Assembly: GCA_030544685.1 (NCBI GenBank)
Contig: CP086683.1
Coordinates: 1,612,001 to 1,676,000, forward strand
DNA length: 64,000 nucleotides
Direction of reading: 5' to 3'
Origin: Pseudomonas sp. B21_DOA
Lineage (GTDB): Bacteria > Pseudomonadota > Gammaproteobacteria > Pseudomonadales > Pseudomonadaceae
This document shows, one piece after another, positions 1-8,302 of the stretch. Each line of letters opens with the position of its first letter. Position 1 is the first letter of the stretch. The notes under the pieces were generated by a model. It did not search any database, had not been told where the DNA came from, and worked only from the letters and a program-made list of their open reading frames with translations. Position numbers and translations under genes: made by a program.

Positions 1-2
1 GC

Positions 3-590
3 AAGTCGACCTTGCTGATGTCGATCTTCGGCCAGCCACGAGCGGCGGGCGGGCAGATTCTCTATCAGGGCGTCGACATCACACAGAAGTCTTCGCACTA
101 CATCGCCTCCAACGGCATTGCGCAGTCGCCGGAAGGGCGGCGGGTGTTCCCCGACATGACCGTTGAGGAAAACCTGCTGATGGGCACTATCCCGATTGGC
201 GACAAGTACGCCAAAGAGGACATGCAGCGCATGTTCGAGCTGTTTCCACGGCTCGAAGAACGGCGCAATCAGCGGGCGATGACCATGTCTGGCGGTGAAC
301 AGCAGATGCTCGCCATCGCCCGTGCGCTGATGAGCCGGCCGAAGCTGTTGCTGCTCGATGAACCGAGCCTGGGTCTGGCACCGATCGTGGTGAAGCAGAT
401 TTTCGCCACTCTGCGCGAGCTGGCGAAAACCGGGATGACGATTTTCCTCGTCGAGCAGAACGCCAACCATGCTTTGAAGCTGTCGGACCGGGCTTATGTG
501 ATGGTCAACGGCGAGATTCGCCTGACCGGCACCGGTAAAGAACTGTTGGTGAATGAGGAGGTGCGTAACGCCTATCTGGGCGGGCACTGA
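3..590 (+). CDS. livF: Branched-chain amino acid ABC transporter ATPase LivF (5' end cut by window)
   Basis: This is the cytoplasmic ATPase of a high-affinity branched-chain amino acid importer. The window begins inside the Walker A motif: the first codons read K-S-T-L-L, the end of GxxxxGKST. The ABC signature MSGGEQQMLAIARAL and Walker B LLLLDEP follow, then the H-loop region around FLVEQNA. About 35 N-terminal residues are missing; the family is usually ~233 aa. The text LAPIVVKQIF and the final ..NAYLGGH are typical of LivF rather than LivG. UrtE belongs to the same superfamily, but a complete urtE lies elsewhere in this window, so LivF is preferred. The other liv genes should lie to the left of the window. 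Confidence 0.9.
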   Translation, partial: KSTLLMSIFGQPRAAGGQILYQGVDITQKSSHYIASNGIAQSPEGRRVFPDMTVEENLLMGTIPIGDKYAKEDMQRMFELFPRLEERRNQRAMTMSGGEQQMLAIARALMSRPKLLLLDEPSLGLAPIVVKQIFATLRELAKTGMTIFLVEQNANHALKLSDRAYVMVNGEIRLTGTGKELLVNEEVRNAYLGGH

Positions 591-612
591 TTCTTCTCGC
601 GGTTGTACACAG

Positions 613-642
613 CCCCGGCGACGAGAGTCCCGGGGTTTTTTT
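613..642 (+). terminator. Rho-independent terminator after livF
   Basis: A CCCCGG/CCGGGG stem with an 11-base loop is followed directly by seven T residues, 23 bases after the livF stop codon. It ends the liv transcript. Confidence 0.8.
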
Positions 643-670
643 ATCCTGTGGAATTCATCATCGTCCCCCT

Positions 671-753
671 GTGGGAGCGAGCCTGCTCGCGAATGCGGTG
701 TATCAGTCAACGTATTCTCTGGATGTGCCATTCAGGAGCAGGCTCGCTCCCAC
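671..753. repeat. REPIN (GAGCGAGCCTGCTCGC type)
   Basis: A REP copy starting GTGGGAGCGAGCCTGCTCG is followed about 60 bases later by an inverted copy ending GCAGGCTCGCTCCCAC. This is the usual two-REP hairpin (REPIN) of fluorescent pseudomonads. The same family recurs near 2209, 7396, 11421, 13190, 15442, 23408 and 36656. Confidence 0.9.
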
Positions 754-1427
754 CGATAAATTGTGTAATTCGCCGGATTGTGGAAAACAAATTCCCCAAG
801 CTGCCAAAGCGCGACATATAGACGCTGCAAATGGCTGTTTTTCCACAGTTTTGACTTGTCCCCGGTTACTGTGGAACTGGCTGTGAATAACGTGGGTGTA
901 TATGGTTGCAGGCCTTATTATCCGTGGTCTCCAGGCTTGTGGTTGTTTTTTAATCAGTCAGTTTCAAGCAGGCGTGAGGCGTCATTGTCAACCTTTTTAT
1001 AGCGCATCCAGGTCGGGTACTTTCGTGTGTGAAAGTCTGTGGATAAGTCTGTGACTAAACTCTGGAAAGACCTCGCGGAGCGCCGTAATTGCTGGCCTCG
1101 CGCAATCACCCGGTTGCACCGTCCGTCGTGCAAAATGCCCTGTCCCGCACATCCCCCGCCTCACGGTCAAGCAAAAAACTTTCCATTTCGCCCGCAAAGC
1201 CTTGTGTGGCGCGGCTTTGCGCGTTTGCACTTGCCCCCGGAAACTGTGGAGCAGACTGTGGATAACATGCGTGCACATGGCTACAGGCCACGCTGGCTAT
1301 GGCCTTGGCAGGTCTGGTTGATTTTTGTACAACTGGCAAGTGTTGCCCGTATCCGCGAGGGCGGGCATGCTGCCTGCTGATTTTCTATTCCAAGGGCTGC
1401 CGTGGCGGCCGAAGCAAGGAGAACACG
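754..1427. other. Long intergenic region without a convincing gene
   Basis: About 670 bases lie between the REPIN and the short-chain dehydrogenase gene. It is richer in A/T than the genes around it and has several TGTGGATAA words (near 1031 and 1256), which resemble the DnaA box TTATCCACA on the other strand. An open frame at 1039-1380 exists but has no good ribosome binding site and an odd, Trp/Arg/Pro-rich product, so it is not called a gene. Two diverged copies of a 55-base segment lie inside (860-914 and 1235-1289). Confidence 0.5.
860..1289 (+). repeat. Diverged direct repeat, two 55-base copies (860-914, 1235-1289)
   Basis: The copies at 860-914 and 1235-1289 align without gaps and agree at roughly three quarters of positions. 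Both begin CCCCGG and end CAGGCC, and both contain ACTGTGGA and a TG(G/A)ATAAC core. Similarity seems to continue weakly to the right. No function can be read from the sequence. Confidence 0.5.
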
Positions 1428-2192
1428 ATGTCCGACACCCTGTTTATCACCGGCGCGACGTCCGGTTTTGGTGAAGCCTGTGCCCGTCGTTTTGCCGAGG
1501 CTGGCTGGAAGCTGGTCCTGACCGGCCGTCGTGATGTACGCCTCAATGCCCTGTGCGCCGAACTGTCGAAGCAGACCGAAGTGCACGGTCTGGTCCTCGA
1601 TGTCCGCGATCGCAAGGCGATGGAAGAGGCGATCGCCAACCTGCCGCCGTCGTTCGCCAGACTCCGGGGCCTGATTAACAACGCCGGCCTGGCGCTGGGT
1701 GTCGACCCAGCGCCGAAATGCGATCTGGATGACTGGGACACCATGGTCGACACCAACGTCAAAGGCCTGATGTACGCCACCCGCCTGCTATTGCCACGGC
1801 TGATCGCCTACGGCCGCGGCGCCGGTATCGTCAACCTCGGCTCCATCGCCGGTAATTACCCGTACCCGGGCAGCCACGTGTACGGCGCGACCAAAGCCTT
1901 CGTCAAACAGTTCTCGCTGAACCTGCGTTGCGATTTGCAGGGCACTGGTGTGCGGGTCAGCAACATCGAACCCGGCCTGTGCGAAAGCGAGTTCTCGCTG
2001 GTGCGTTTTGCTGGTGATCAGGAACGCTACAACGCCACTTACGCCGGCGCCGAGCCGATCCAGCCGCAGGACATCGCCGAGACGATTTTCTGGGTGATGA
2101 ACACCCCGGCGCACATCAACATCAACAGCCTGGAGCTGATGCCGGTGAGCCAGACCTGGGCCGGGTTTGCCATCGAGCGTAACAAGGCTTGA
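1428..2192 (+). CDS. NAD(P)-dependent short-chain dehydrogenase, YdfG-like
   Basis: A 254-residue classical SDR, a cytoplasmic Rossmann-fold oxidoreductase. The cofactor loop TGATSGFG is at residues 8-15, NNAG at 84-87, the catalytic Ser in LGSIAG (139), and the YGATK motif gives catalytic Tyr152 and Lys156. Length and sequence fit the YdfG group (NADP-dependent 3-hydroxy acid / serine dehydrogenases), but substrate cannot be read from sequence. The ATG at 1428 is chosen because AAGGAG lies eight bases upstream; the frame is open further left without a good start signal. It stands alone, with repeats on both sides. Confidence 0.85.
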   Translation: MSDTLFITGATSGFGEACARRFAEAGWKLVLTGRRDVRLNALCAELSKQTEVHGLVLDVRDRKAMEEAIANLPPSFARLRGLINNAGLALGVDPAPKCDLDDWDTMVDTNVKGLMYATRLLLPRLIAYGRGAGIVNLGSIAGNYPYPGSHVYGATKAFVKQFSLNLRCDLQGTGVRVSNIEPGLCESEFSLVRFAGDQERYNATYAGAEPIQPQDIAETIFWVMNTPAHININSLELMPVSQTWAGFAIERNKA

Positions 2193-2208
2193 TACCGCGC
2201 TGAGGCCA

Positions 2209-2305
2209 TTCGCGAGCAGGCTCGCTCCCACAGGATCCCCGGTGAACACAAATCTTGTGAGTTACTAGGTTTCTGTGGGAGCTGGCTTGCCAGCGATGAG
2301 GCCGG
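2209..2305. repeat. Pair of REP elements of two types
   Basis: A TTCGCGAGCAGGCTCGCTCC copy (2209-2234) is followed by a TGTGGGAGCTGGCTTGCCAG copy (about 2273-2305). The two belong to different REP families (CTCGCGAG and TGGCAAGCCAG cores), so this is a composite rather than a regular REPIN. Confidence 0.8.
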
Positions 2306-2391
2306 CACAGGCAAAACAAGTCGATAAGCTAAACTCCTCACTCAACCATCAGGCCGCACCCCGCGGCGCTCAAGGTTAATGAGGCGTTCAA

Positions 2392-3296
2392 GTGAGTAAC
2401 CGAGGTGAGCAGGCACTGCTCAAACAATCGACGCTGCTGATGCTGGCGGTGTCGATTGCCGGAATCGTCACCGGTTTTGTTTCAGGTTCGCAATCCATCC
2501 TGTTCGATGGTTTTTCTCGCTGATCGCGACATTTATCAAAATCCTGATGCTGATCACCGCCCGGTTGATCGCCAAGCAAAGCAATCAGCGTTTCCAGTTC
2601 GGCTTCTGGCATCTGGAGCCGATGGTGCTGCTGATCGAAGGCAGCTTCCTGCTGTTGATCGCCATCTACGCCTTTCTCAACGGCGTGTTTGGCCTCATCA
2701 ATGGTGGCCGTGATATCGAGTTGGGTCTGGTGATCGTCTATGCGGCGGTGTTTACCGTCGTCGAGTTTGCCTACTTCTTCTACGTGCGCCGGCGTAATCG
2801 CAAGCTTAAATCCAGCCTGATCCAGTTCGACAACATCAGTTGGCTGGTCGACGCGATGCTCTCAGTGGGCCTGCTGATCAGTTTCCTTGCCGCGCTGCTG
2901 CTCAAGTCCCAGGGCTATGGCGAGTGGGCGGTGTATGTCGACCCACTGATCCTCATCGTGCTGGCCCTGACCATGCTGCCCCCGGCATTGAAGATCCTCG
3001 GCCCGGCCTTGCATGATGTGCTGGGTATTGCCCCGGACACGCTGGATGAGCAGGTACGGCAGGTGATGGAGCTGGCAAAGGTCGAGCATGGTTTCGACGA
3101 TTACGTGTCCTACGTGCAAAAGCACGGTCGGGCGCGGTTCATCGAAATTCATGTGGTGTTGCCGGCGGATTATCCGCTGCGCGATGTCGCGCAGCTGGAC
3201 GCGCTACGTGAGCAGATATCGGCGCAGTTGGGCGAGCCGGATGCGGCGCGCTGGTTGACGATCAGCTTCACCGGGGACAAGAAGTGGATTGCTTGA
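2392..3296 (+). CDS. Cation diffusion facilitator family metal transporter (frameshifted)
   Basis: An inner-membrane cation/proton antiporter of the CDF family (COG3965-like group), expected to export Zn, Co, Cd or similar ions. Reading starts at GTG 2392 (VSNRGEQALLKQST...) and stops early after SILFDGF. One extra T in the T-run at 2510-2514 restores DGFFSLIATFIKIL and gives a single 301-residue protein. Several hydrophobic segments fill residues 15-210, including LLLIAIYAFLNGVFGLI, followed by a soluble C-terminal domain of about 100 residues as is usual in CDF proteins. The stop created by the missing T is most likely a sequencing error. The metal specificity is not known. Confidence 0.8.
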
Positions 3297-3325
3297 TCTG
3301 ATCCGGATATCTGCTGAGAACACAG

Positions 3326-3440
3326 TTGTGGCGAGGGGATTTATTGTGGCGAGGGGATTTATCCCCGTTGGGGCACGCAGCGGCCCCGCTCTTTTCAGGG
3401 CCGCTATGCGCCCCAACGGGGATAAATCCCCTCGCCACAG
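3326..3440. repeat. REPIN (GGCGAGGGGATTTATCCCC type) with duplicated left end
   Basis: The TGTGGCGAGGGGATTTAT word occurs twice in tandem (3327 and 3345), followed by CCCCGTTGGGGC, an inner GCGGCCC/GGGCCGC hairpin and the inverted outer copy ending at 3440. A sister element is at 16654-16779. Confidence 0.85.
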
Positions 3441-3475
3441 TAATCCTCTAGCCCCAAAATCCTGCTTTGCACAGG

Positions 3476-4609
3476 TCAGCGAAGATATTCAGCCAAACCG
3501 TGGTAGCAGGTCGCCAAATGATAAGGCGTGGTCGATGGCATGTCCTTGCGGCTGACTTCACCATTTTCATCCCGGCACTCATGCCAGCCGCCGGCATGCA
3601 GAAACCGCTGCTGCAGCGCCTGCAACTGGCGCAGCACCACCGCTTCGCTATCGGCGCGCAAGGTCAGCGCACGCAGGTATTCGGCCTGAGCCCAGATGCG
3701 CTGGGTCGAATCCCTTGGACGGCCATTGCTTTCCAGATCAAGCATCGCCCGCACCGCGCCGCAGGACACCAATACGCCGTACTGCTCGGTAAAGGCAAAT
3801 GCCCGATCCAGCGCCCGATGCAGTTTCGAACCGCGTAACAGCGGCGACGATTCGAGCAGGAAATACCATTCGAACTGATGCCCTGGCTCGTACCAGTTAT
3901 CCACAGCACCCAGCGGCTTCTCCATCAACACGCCGTATTGCAAATCGACGAATTGCTTGTGCATGGCTGTGCATAACTCAAGCAGGGCTTTGTGCGTCTG
4001 CGGGTCTTCGCGCACCGCAAGGGTCGCCAGAAAGGCTTCGGCCAGATGCATCAGCGGGTTCTGCAGCGGGCCGGTTTGCAGGGTGAGCCAGTCACGCTCC
4101 AGGCAGGCTTCGTACAAACCGTCGCCGGTGGCAAAACGGCGGCCGATGATTTCCAGCGCGGCGTTGAGTGTCGATTCGGCCAGCGAATCCCGGGACTTGC
4201 CCCAGTAATGCGCGCAGGCAAACAGAATGAAGGCGTGAGTGTAGAGATCCTTGCGCTGATCCAGCGGCTTGCCCTGTGCGTCGATGCTGTAGAACCAGCC
4301 GCCGTGTTCGGCATCATGGAAATGCCGTTGCAGGGAACGGAACAGCGCGGCGGCGCGGACTTCGGCGTTATCCACAACCCCGATCAGGCTGGAGAACAGA
4401 TACAGCTGCCGTGCGCAGGCCATCGCCCGATAGCGCTGCACTGGCAACGGCTGGTGTGTAGCGTCCAGCGCCTCATAGGGCAACGCCATGTCGGCATTCC
4501 AGCCCGGGCCTTGCCACAGCGGCACGATCACGTCGAGGAAGTGCTGCTGCACTTGGCCAAACAGGGCGGTCAATTCGGGCAGGGCGGTGGAGCGGGAAGC
4601 GTGGGGCAT
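3476..4609 (-). CDS. AGE family epimerase/isomerase
   Basis: A 377-residue cytoplasmic (alpha/alpha)6-barrel protein of the N-acylglucosamine 2-epimerase family (COG2942), which includes mannose isomerases and cellobiose 2-epimerases. Typical family segments are visible: YRAMACARQLYLFS near residue 60, HGGWFYSID near 100, YTHAFILFACAHYW near 120, EPGHQFEWYFLL near 240 and a late TTPYHLATCYHG. Length fits the family. The start is the ATG at 4609. It follows the urease accessory genes on the same strand but is separated from them by a REP pair, so no functional link is implied. The exact sugar substrate cannot be told; aldose-ketose isomerase is as likely as epimerase. Confidence 0.85.
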   Translation of the reverse strand: MPHASRSTALPELTALFGQVQQHFLDVIVPLWQGPGWNADMALPYEALDATHQPLPVQRYRAMACARQLYLFSSLIGVVDNAEVRAAALFRSLQRHFHDAEHGGWFYSIDAQGKPLDQRKDLYTHAFILFACAHYWGKSRDSLAESTLNAALEIIGRRFATGDGLYEACLERDWLTLQTGPLQNPLMHLAEAFLATLAVREDPQTHKALLELCTAMHKQFVDLQYGVLMEKPLGAVDNWYEPGHQFEWYFLLESSPLLRGSKLHRALDRAFAFTEQYGVLVSCGAVRAMLDLESNGRPRDSTQRIWAQAEYLRALTLRADSEAVVLRQLQALQQRFLHAGGWHECRDENGEVSRKDMPSTTPYHLATCYHGLAEYLR

Positions 4610-4682
4610 GGGCGGGCGTCACGGGCTGGGGCGATTGCGCGACATGGTAGCAGAGAGGCAGCCTTTAAAGGTTTGGTGTCTG

Positions 4683-4791
4683 ATCGGCCGTCATCGCTGG
4701 CAAGCCAGCTCCCACATGGAAATTGGGTGTCCACACAATTGTGGACTTATCCAATAACCTGTGGGAGCTGGCTTGCCAGCGATGAGGCCGA
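4683..4791. repeat. REPIN (GAGCTGGCTTGCCAGC type)
   Basis: CATCGCTGGCAAGCCAGCTC near 4692 and its inverted copy GAGCTGGCTTGCCAGCGATG near 4766 flank a 40-base spacer that itself holds the palindrome CACAATTGTG. It separates the AGE gene from the urease accessory genes. Confidence 0.9.
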
Positions 4792-4806
4792 CTCAGGCGA
4801 TAGAGA

Positions 4807-5379
4807 TTAGCCTGCCAGCAACCACACCCCAGTCGCCGCCGAAGCCGCACCCGCCAACCGCACCAGCGGCGCCGCTGCCTGCGGAAGAACTCGCACCACG
4901 CCATAACCGAGCGCATGCAAAACCGCTGTCGCCGCGACGAACCCGGCCGCATACGCCCATGGGCTGCTCATTTCCGGCAACTCCAGCCCATGCGCCACGC
5001 CATGGAACAGCGCAAACAGCGCCGTTGCTGCCACCGCCATCATCAGCGGCGGACGCACCGCCAGTGCCACGGCCAGGCCCAGCGCCAATACCGATGCAGC
5101 AATCCCGCTTTCCAGCGCTGGCAACTCCAGCCCTTCAAAACCGAGCAGACCGCCCAGCAGCATGGTGCCGACGAATGTGCACGGCAGCGCCCAGCGCGCC
5201 GCGCCTTGTTGCTGCGCCGCCCACAAACCGACGGCGAGCATTGCCAGCAAATGGTCGAGCCCACCGATCGGATGGCTGATGCCGGCGACCAGACCGCTGT
5301 CGCCATGCCCTGGGTGAGCGATGGCCAGCGCCGGTGTCAGCAGCAGCGCCACGGCGCCAAGAATGCGTTTGAGTGTCAT
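4807..5379 (-). CDS. ureJ: HupE/UreJ family nickel transporter
   Basis: A 190-residue inner-membrane protein of the HupE/UreJ family, thought to move nickel for urease. It begins with a cleavable signal-like stretch ending ALAIA, followed by HPGHGD. The family motif HPIGGLDH comes near residue 36 and FHGVAHGLE near 125; His and Asp residues in these motifs are the expected metal ligands. Five or six hydrophobic helices fill the rest. It is the last gene of the leftward ureE-ureF-ureG-hupE run, 27 bases after ureG, which supports a nickel supply role. Either symbol, hupE or ureJ, is in use for this family. Confidence 0.88.
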   Translation of the reverse strand: MTLKRILGAVALLLTPALAIAHPGHGDSGLVAGISHPIGGLDHLLAMLAVGLWAAQQQGAARWALPCTFVGTMLLGGLLGFEGLELPALESGIAASVLALGLAVALAVRPPLMMAVAATALFALFHGVAHGLELPEMSSPWAYAAGFVAATAVLHALGYGVVRVLPQAAAPLVRLAGAASAATGVWLLAG

Positions 5380-5406
5380 GGATAAGCTTCCTTGTTGATA
5401 AGTGGA

Positions 5407-6021
<615 letters not shown>

Positions 6022-6045
6022 GTGATTCTCCAAAGTGGACGGGCC

Positions 6046-6719
6046 CTAGGAACGGAACAGACGGCTGTACTGGCGCTCATGGGCCATGCACGCCAGGGAC
6101 AGGCCGAAGCGGCGCTGCCGATGTGTTCGGGATTGATGCGGGTCGCTTCGTGCTGCGCCTGTTGCAGCAGCGGCAGCAGTTCGCTGGTCAGGCGCTGGGC
6201 GGCTTGCTGGCCCAGCGGCAGGGTTTTCATCAACACGGCGAGCTGGTTTTCCAGCCAGCTCCACAGCCACGCAGCAAGAGCATCCTGCGGGCTGATGCCC
6301 CAGGCCCGTGCTGCCAGTGCCCAGCACAAGGCCAGATGCGGTTCGCTGATCTGTCCGAGAAAGTCGCGAGCGGGCGCATCGAGTTCTGGCAAACCGTTGA
6401 GCAGTTGCTGCAACGAGTAGCCCATCTGCCGGCTTTCCAGATGCAGCTCCCGGGTCTCGCGACTGGCACGATGACTGTCGCAAAGTTGCTGCAGTTCGGC
6501 CCAGTTTTCGTCCGCCGCCGCCTGACAGTGCGCCAGCAGCAGCGGCGCTTCGAAGCGCGCCAGATTCAGCAGCAGTTGATCGCTGATCCACCGGCGGGCG
6601 CTGTCCGGATTGTTTACCCGGCCGTTATCCACCGCCATTTCCAGGCCTTGGGAATAGCTGTAGCCGCCAATCGGCAGTTGCGGACTGGCCAGACGCAGCA
6701 GCGCCCAGGCCGGATTCAC
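6046..6719 (-). CDS. ureF: Urease accessory protein UreF (frameshifted)
   Basis: UreF couples UreG to the UreD-bound apo-urease and gates GTP hydrolysis. It is mostly helical; the start MNPAWALLRLASPQLPIGGY is typical. The start codon is GTG at 6719, overlapping the ureE stop in a GTGA arrangement. The frame is lost near 6106-6108: one more A on the plus strand (T on the coding strand) restores ..IGSAAFGLSLACMAHERQYS and the stop at 6046, giving the normal 224 residues. The shift lies in a short homopolymer and is read as a sequencing error, since ureE and ureG around it are intact. Confidence 0.92.
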
Positions 6720-7216
6720 AGGCGCACGCCGAACTGGTGGAGTTTCGGTGCGTAGTTGAAGTCTTCGTCACCGTGGCGGGAATGATGATGGCCGCCGCCA
6801 TAAGCGCCGTGTTCCGGCTGGAACGGCGCTTCGATGGCTTCGACTTGTGCGCCGAGCTGCTCGAGCATGGCCTTGAGCACGTAATCGTCGAGCAGGCGCA
6901 ACCAGCCATCGCCGACTTGCAGGGCGACATGGCGGTTGCCGAGGTGGTAGGCCGCGCGGGTCAGTTCGAACGCATTGGCGCACGTGACATGGAGCAGTTG
7001 TTCGGGACGGGCGCAGACGCGCACCACACGGCCGTCTTCGGCCTGCAGGCATTCGCCGTCATACAGCGGTTGCTGGCCGCGCTCCAAAAACAACCCGACG
7101 TCCTCGCCCTCGGCACTGAAACAGCGCAAACGGCTTTTGCTGCGCGCTTCGAAGGTCAGGTGCAACTCAGCGGCCCAGACGGGTTGAGGGTCGATTCTGC
7201 GATGAATCACCAGCAT
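6716..7216 (-). CDS. ureE: Urease accessory nickel chaperone UreE
   Basis: A 166-residue nickel metallochaperone for urease. It shows an N-terminal peptide-binding domain, a C-terminal metal-binding domain and a His-rich tail (GGGHHHSRHGDEDF near residues 141-154) that can hold extra nickel. It is the first gene of the leftward ureEFG-hupE run and overlaps ureF by four bases. A GGAAG ribosome site precedes the ATG. The upstream region carries a sigma-54-like promoter and an NtrC-like inverted repeat, so nitrogen control is likely. Confidence 0.96.
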   Translation of the reverse strand: MLVIHRRIDPQPVWAAELHLTFEARSKSRLRCFSAEGEDVGLFLERGQQPLYDGECLQAEDGRVVRVCARPEQLLHVTCANAFELTRAAYHLGNRHVALQVGDGWLRLLDDYVLKAMLEQLGAQVEAIEAPFQPEHGAYGGGHHHSRHGDEDFNYAPKLHQFGVRL

Positions 7217-7248
7217 CGGAAAGCTTCCAGCAATGAACGTTGATTGGG

Positions 7249-7269
7249 CTAGAGCAAGCGCCGCGCCAA
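7249..7269 (-). promoter_or_regulatory. Sigma-54 (-24/-12) promoter for ureEFG-hupE
   Basis: Read on the minus strand, TTGGCGCGGCGCTTGCT matches the RpoN consensus YTGGCACG-N4-TTGCW with one change (TGGCGCG). The invariant GG and GC are ten bases apart, as required. Transcription would start close to 7242, about 26 bases before the ureE ATG. Confidence 0.7.
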
Positions 7270-7339
7270 TCGGGCGATGTGTAGGAAATAGCTGTCGGCG
7301 CGTGCCTGATCTTTCAACAGGCGCGGTGATTCTGGAAGG

Positions 7340-7379
7340 TTTTGGTGCATGAAGGATTTGTCATGCACCAAATCGATGC
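7340..7379 (-). promoter_or_regulatory. NtrC-like enhancer site upstream of ureE
   Basis: TTTGGTGCATGA (7340-7351) and TCATGCACCAAA (7360-7371) form a perfect 12-base inverted repeat with an 8-base spacer. The right arm continues as TGCACCAAATCGATGCC, which resembles the NtrC site TGCACCAACATGGTGCT known upstream of E. coli glnA. It lies about 75-110 bases upstream of the sigma-54 promoter, a normal enhancer distance. Assignment to NtrC is an inference. Confidence 0.5.
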
Positions 7380-7395
7380 CGTGACGGATGTTCAA

Positions 7396-7483
7396 TGTGG
7401 GAGCGAGCCTGCTCGCGAATGCGCAGTGTCAGCGAAGATGTACGCAGCTGACCCAGCGCTTTCGCGAGCAGGCTCACTCCCAG
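7396..7483. repeat. REPIN (GAGCGAGCCTGCTCGC type)
   Basis: Inverted pair: GTGGGAGCGAGCCTGCTCGC near 7398 and GCGAGCAGGCTCACTCCC ending near 7483; the right copy has one change. It lies between desT and the ureE promoter region. Confidence 0.88.
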
Positions 7484-7516
7484 AGGGGCTTTGCGCTGTG
7501 CCAGATAAAGAAGGGG

Positions 7517-8149
7517 TTACTCGGTACTGCCCAGCCCTTGCCAGTGCTTGAGGCCGATGAAGATAAAGCGCAGTTGCTGGGTGATCTTCGCCTGCGGGGT
7601 CAGATGCTCGGGCAAGGCTTCGGCGGGCGGGTCGATAATGTCGGGGAGGGTGGCGAACACCGATTTGACGATCAGGTCGGCCATCACGCTGAGCCCGGCG
7701 ATGTCCAGATGTTGCAGCTTGGGCATCAGCGCCAGGTCCGCCGCCAGGTCGGCGCTGATGTTCTCGCGCAATCGGCCAATCGCCTGGCGCACCGGCAGCG
7801 AGCCGCCGTATTGTTCGCGGGCAAGAAACAGGAATTGCGAGCGATTGGCGTTGACCACATCGAGGAAGATGCGCACCGAGGCATCGATGATGCCGCCCAT
7901 GACGAACTCGTTGTGGCGCACCAGGCGGATGGTCTCGCGGAAGGTCTGGCCGACTTCACTGACCAGCACCAGCCCTAACTCGTCCATATCGGCAAAATGA
8001 CGGTAGAAACCGGTGGGCACGATGCCGGCGGTCTTGCTCACTTCGCGCAGGCTCAGGCTGCCGAATCCTCGGCCGCTTTCCATCAGGTGGCGGGCAGCGT
8101 CCATCAAGGCGTTGCGGGTCTGTTGTTTCTGTTCGGCGCGGGGCAGCAT
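7517..8149 (-). CDS. desT: TetR family regulator DesT (unsaturated fatty acid control)
   Basis: A 210-residue TetR-family repressor. The N-terminal helix-turn-helix (about residues 30-55, SLSLREVSKTAGIVPTGFYR) is followed by a ligand domain. Sequence from memory is very close to P. aeruginosa DesT (PA4890), which senses the ratio of saturated to unsaturated acyl-CoA and controls desaturase and fabAB genes; DesT also neighbours ureE (PA4891) there, which supports the call. The start MLPRAEQKQQTR at 8149 matches that family; an upstream in-frame start would add 12 unrelated residues. No desaturase genes are in this window. Confidence 0.85.
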   Translation of the reverse strand: MLPRAEQKQQTRNALMDAARHLMESGRGFGSLSLREVSKTAGIVPTGFYRHFADMDELGLVLVSEVGQTFRETIRLVRHNEFVMGGIIDASVRIFLDVVNANRSQFLFLAREQYGGSLPVRQAIGRLRENISADLAADLALMPKLQHLDIAGLSVMADLIVKSVFATLPDIIDPPAEALPEHLTPQAKITQQLRFIFIGLKHWQGLGSTE

Positions 8150-8256
8150 CGCAGGGTGTGTTCTTCGGCAGGACAAGCGCCGCACTCTAGCAAATCGGCT
8201 TTGTCGGCGTCGAACGGGGAGTCGTGCAGCGAGGGTTTTACAGAAGCTGAAAAGTC

Positions 8257-8286
8257 AAAAGCCCAATCCGCTGATTGGGCTTTTTG
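8257..8286 (-). terminator. Bidirectional-looking hairpin terminator
   Basis: AAAAGCCCAATC and GATTGGGCTTTTT form an 8-base GC-containing stem with a CGCT loop and T runs on either strand. It lies just after the stop of the leftward repeat-protein gene at 8303 and most likely ends that transcript. Confidence 0.8.
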
Positions 8287-8302
8287 CCGGGCCGTCATGG
8301 GC

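Noticed and set aside
1039..1380. Possible 113-residue gene in the first intergenic gap
   Set aside because: No ribosome site, odd composition, and part of it is one copy of a diverged repeat; more likely non-coding.
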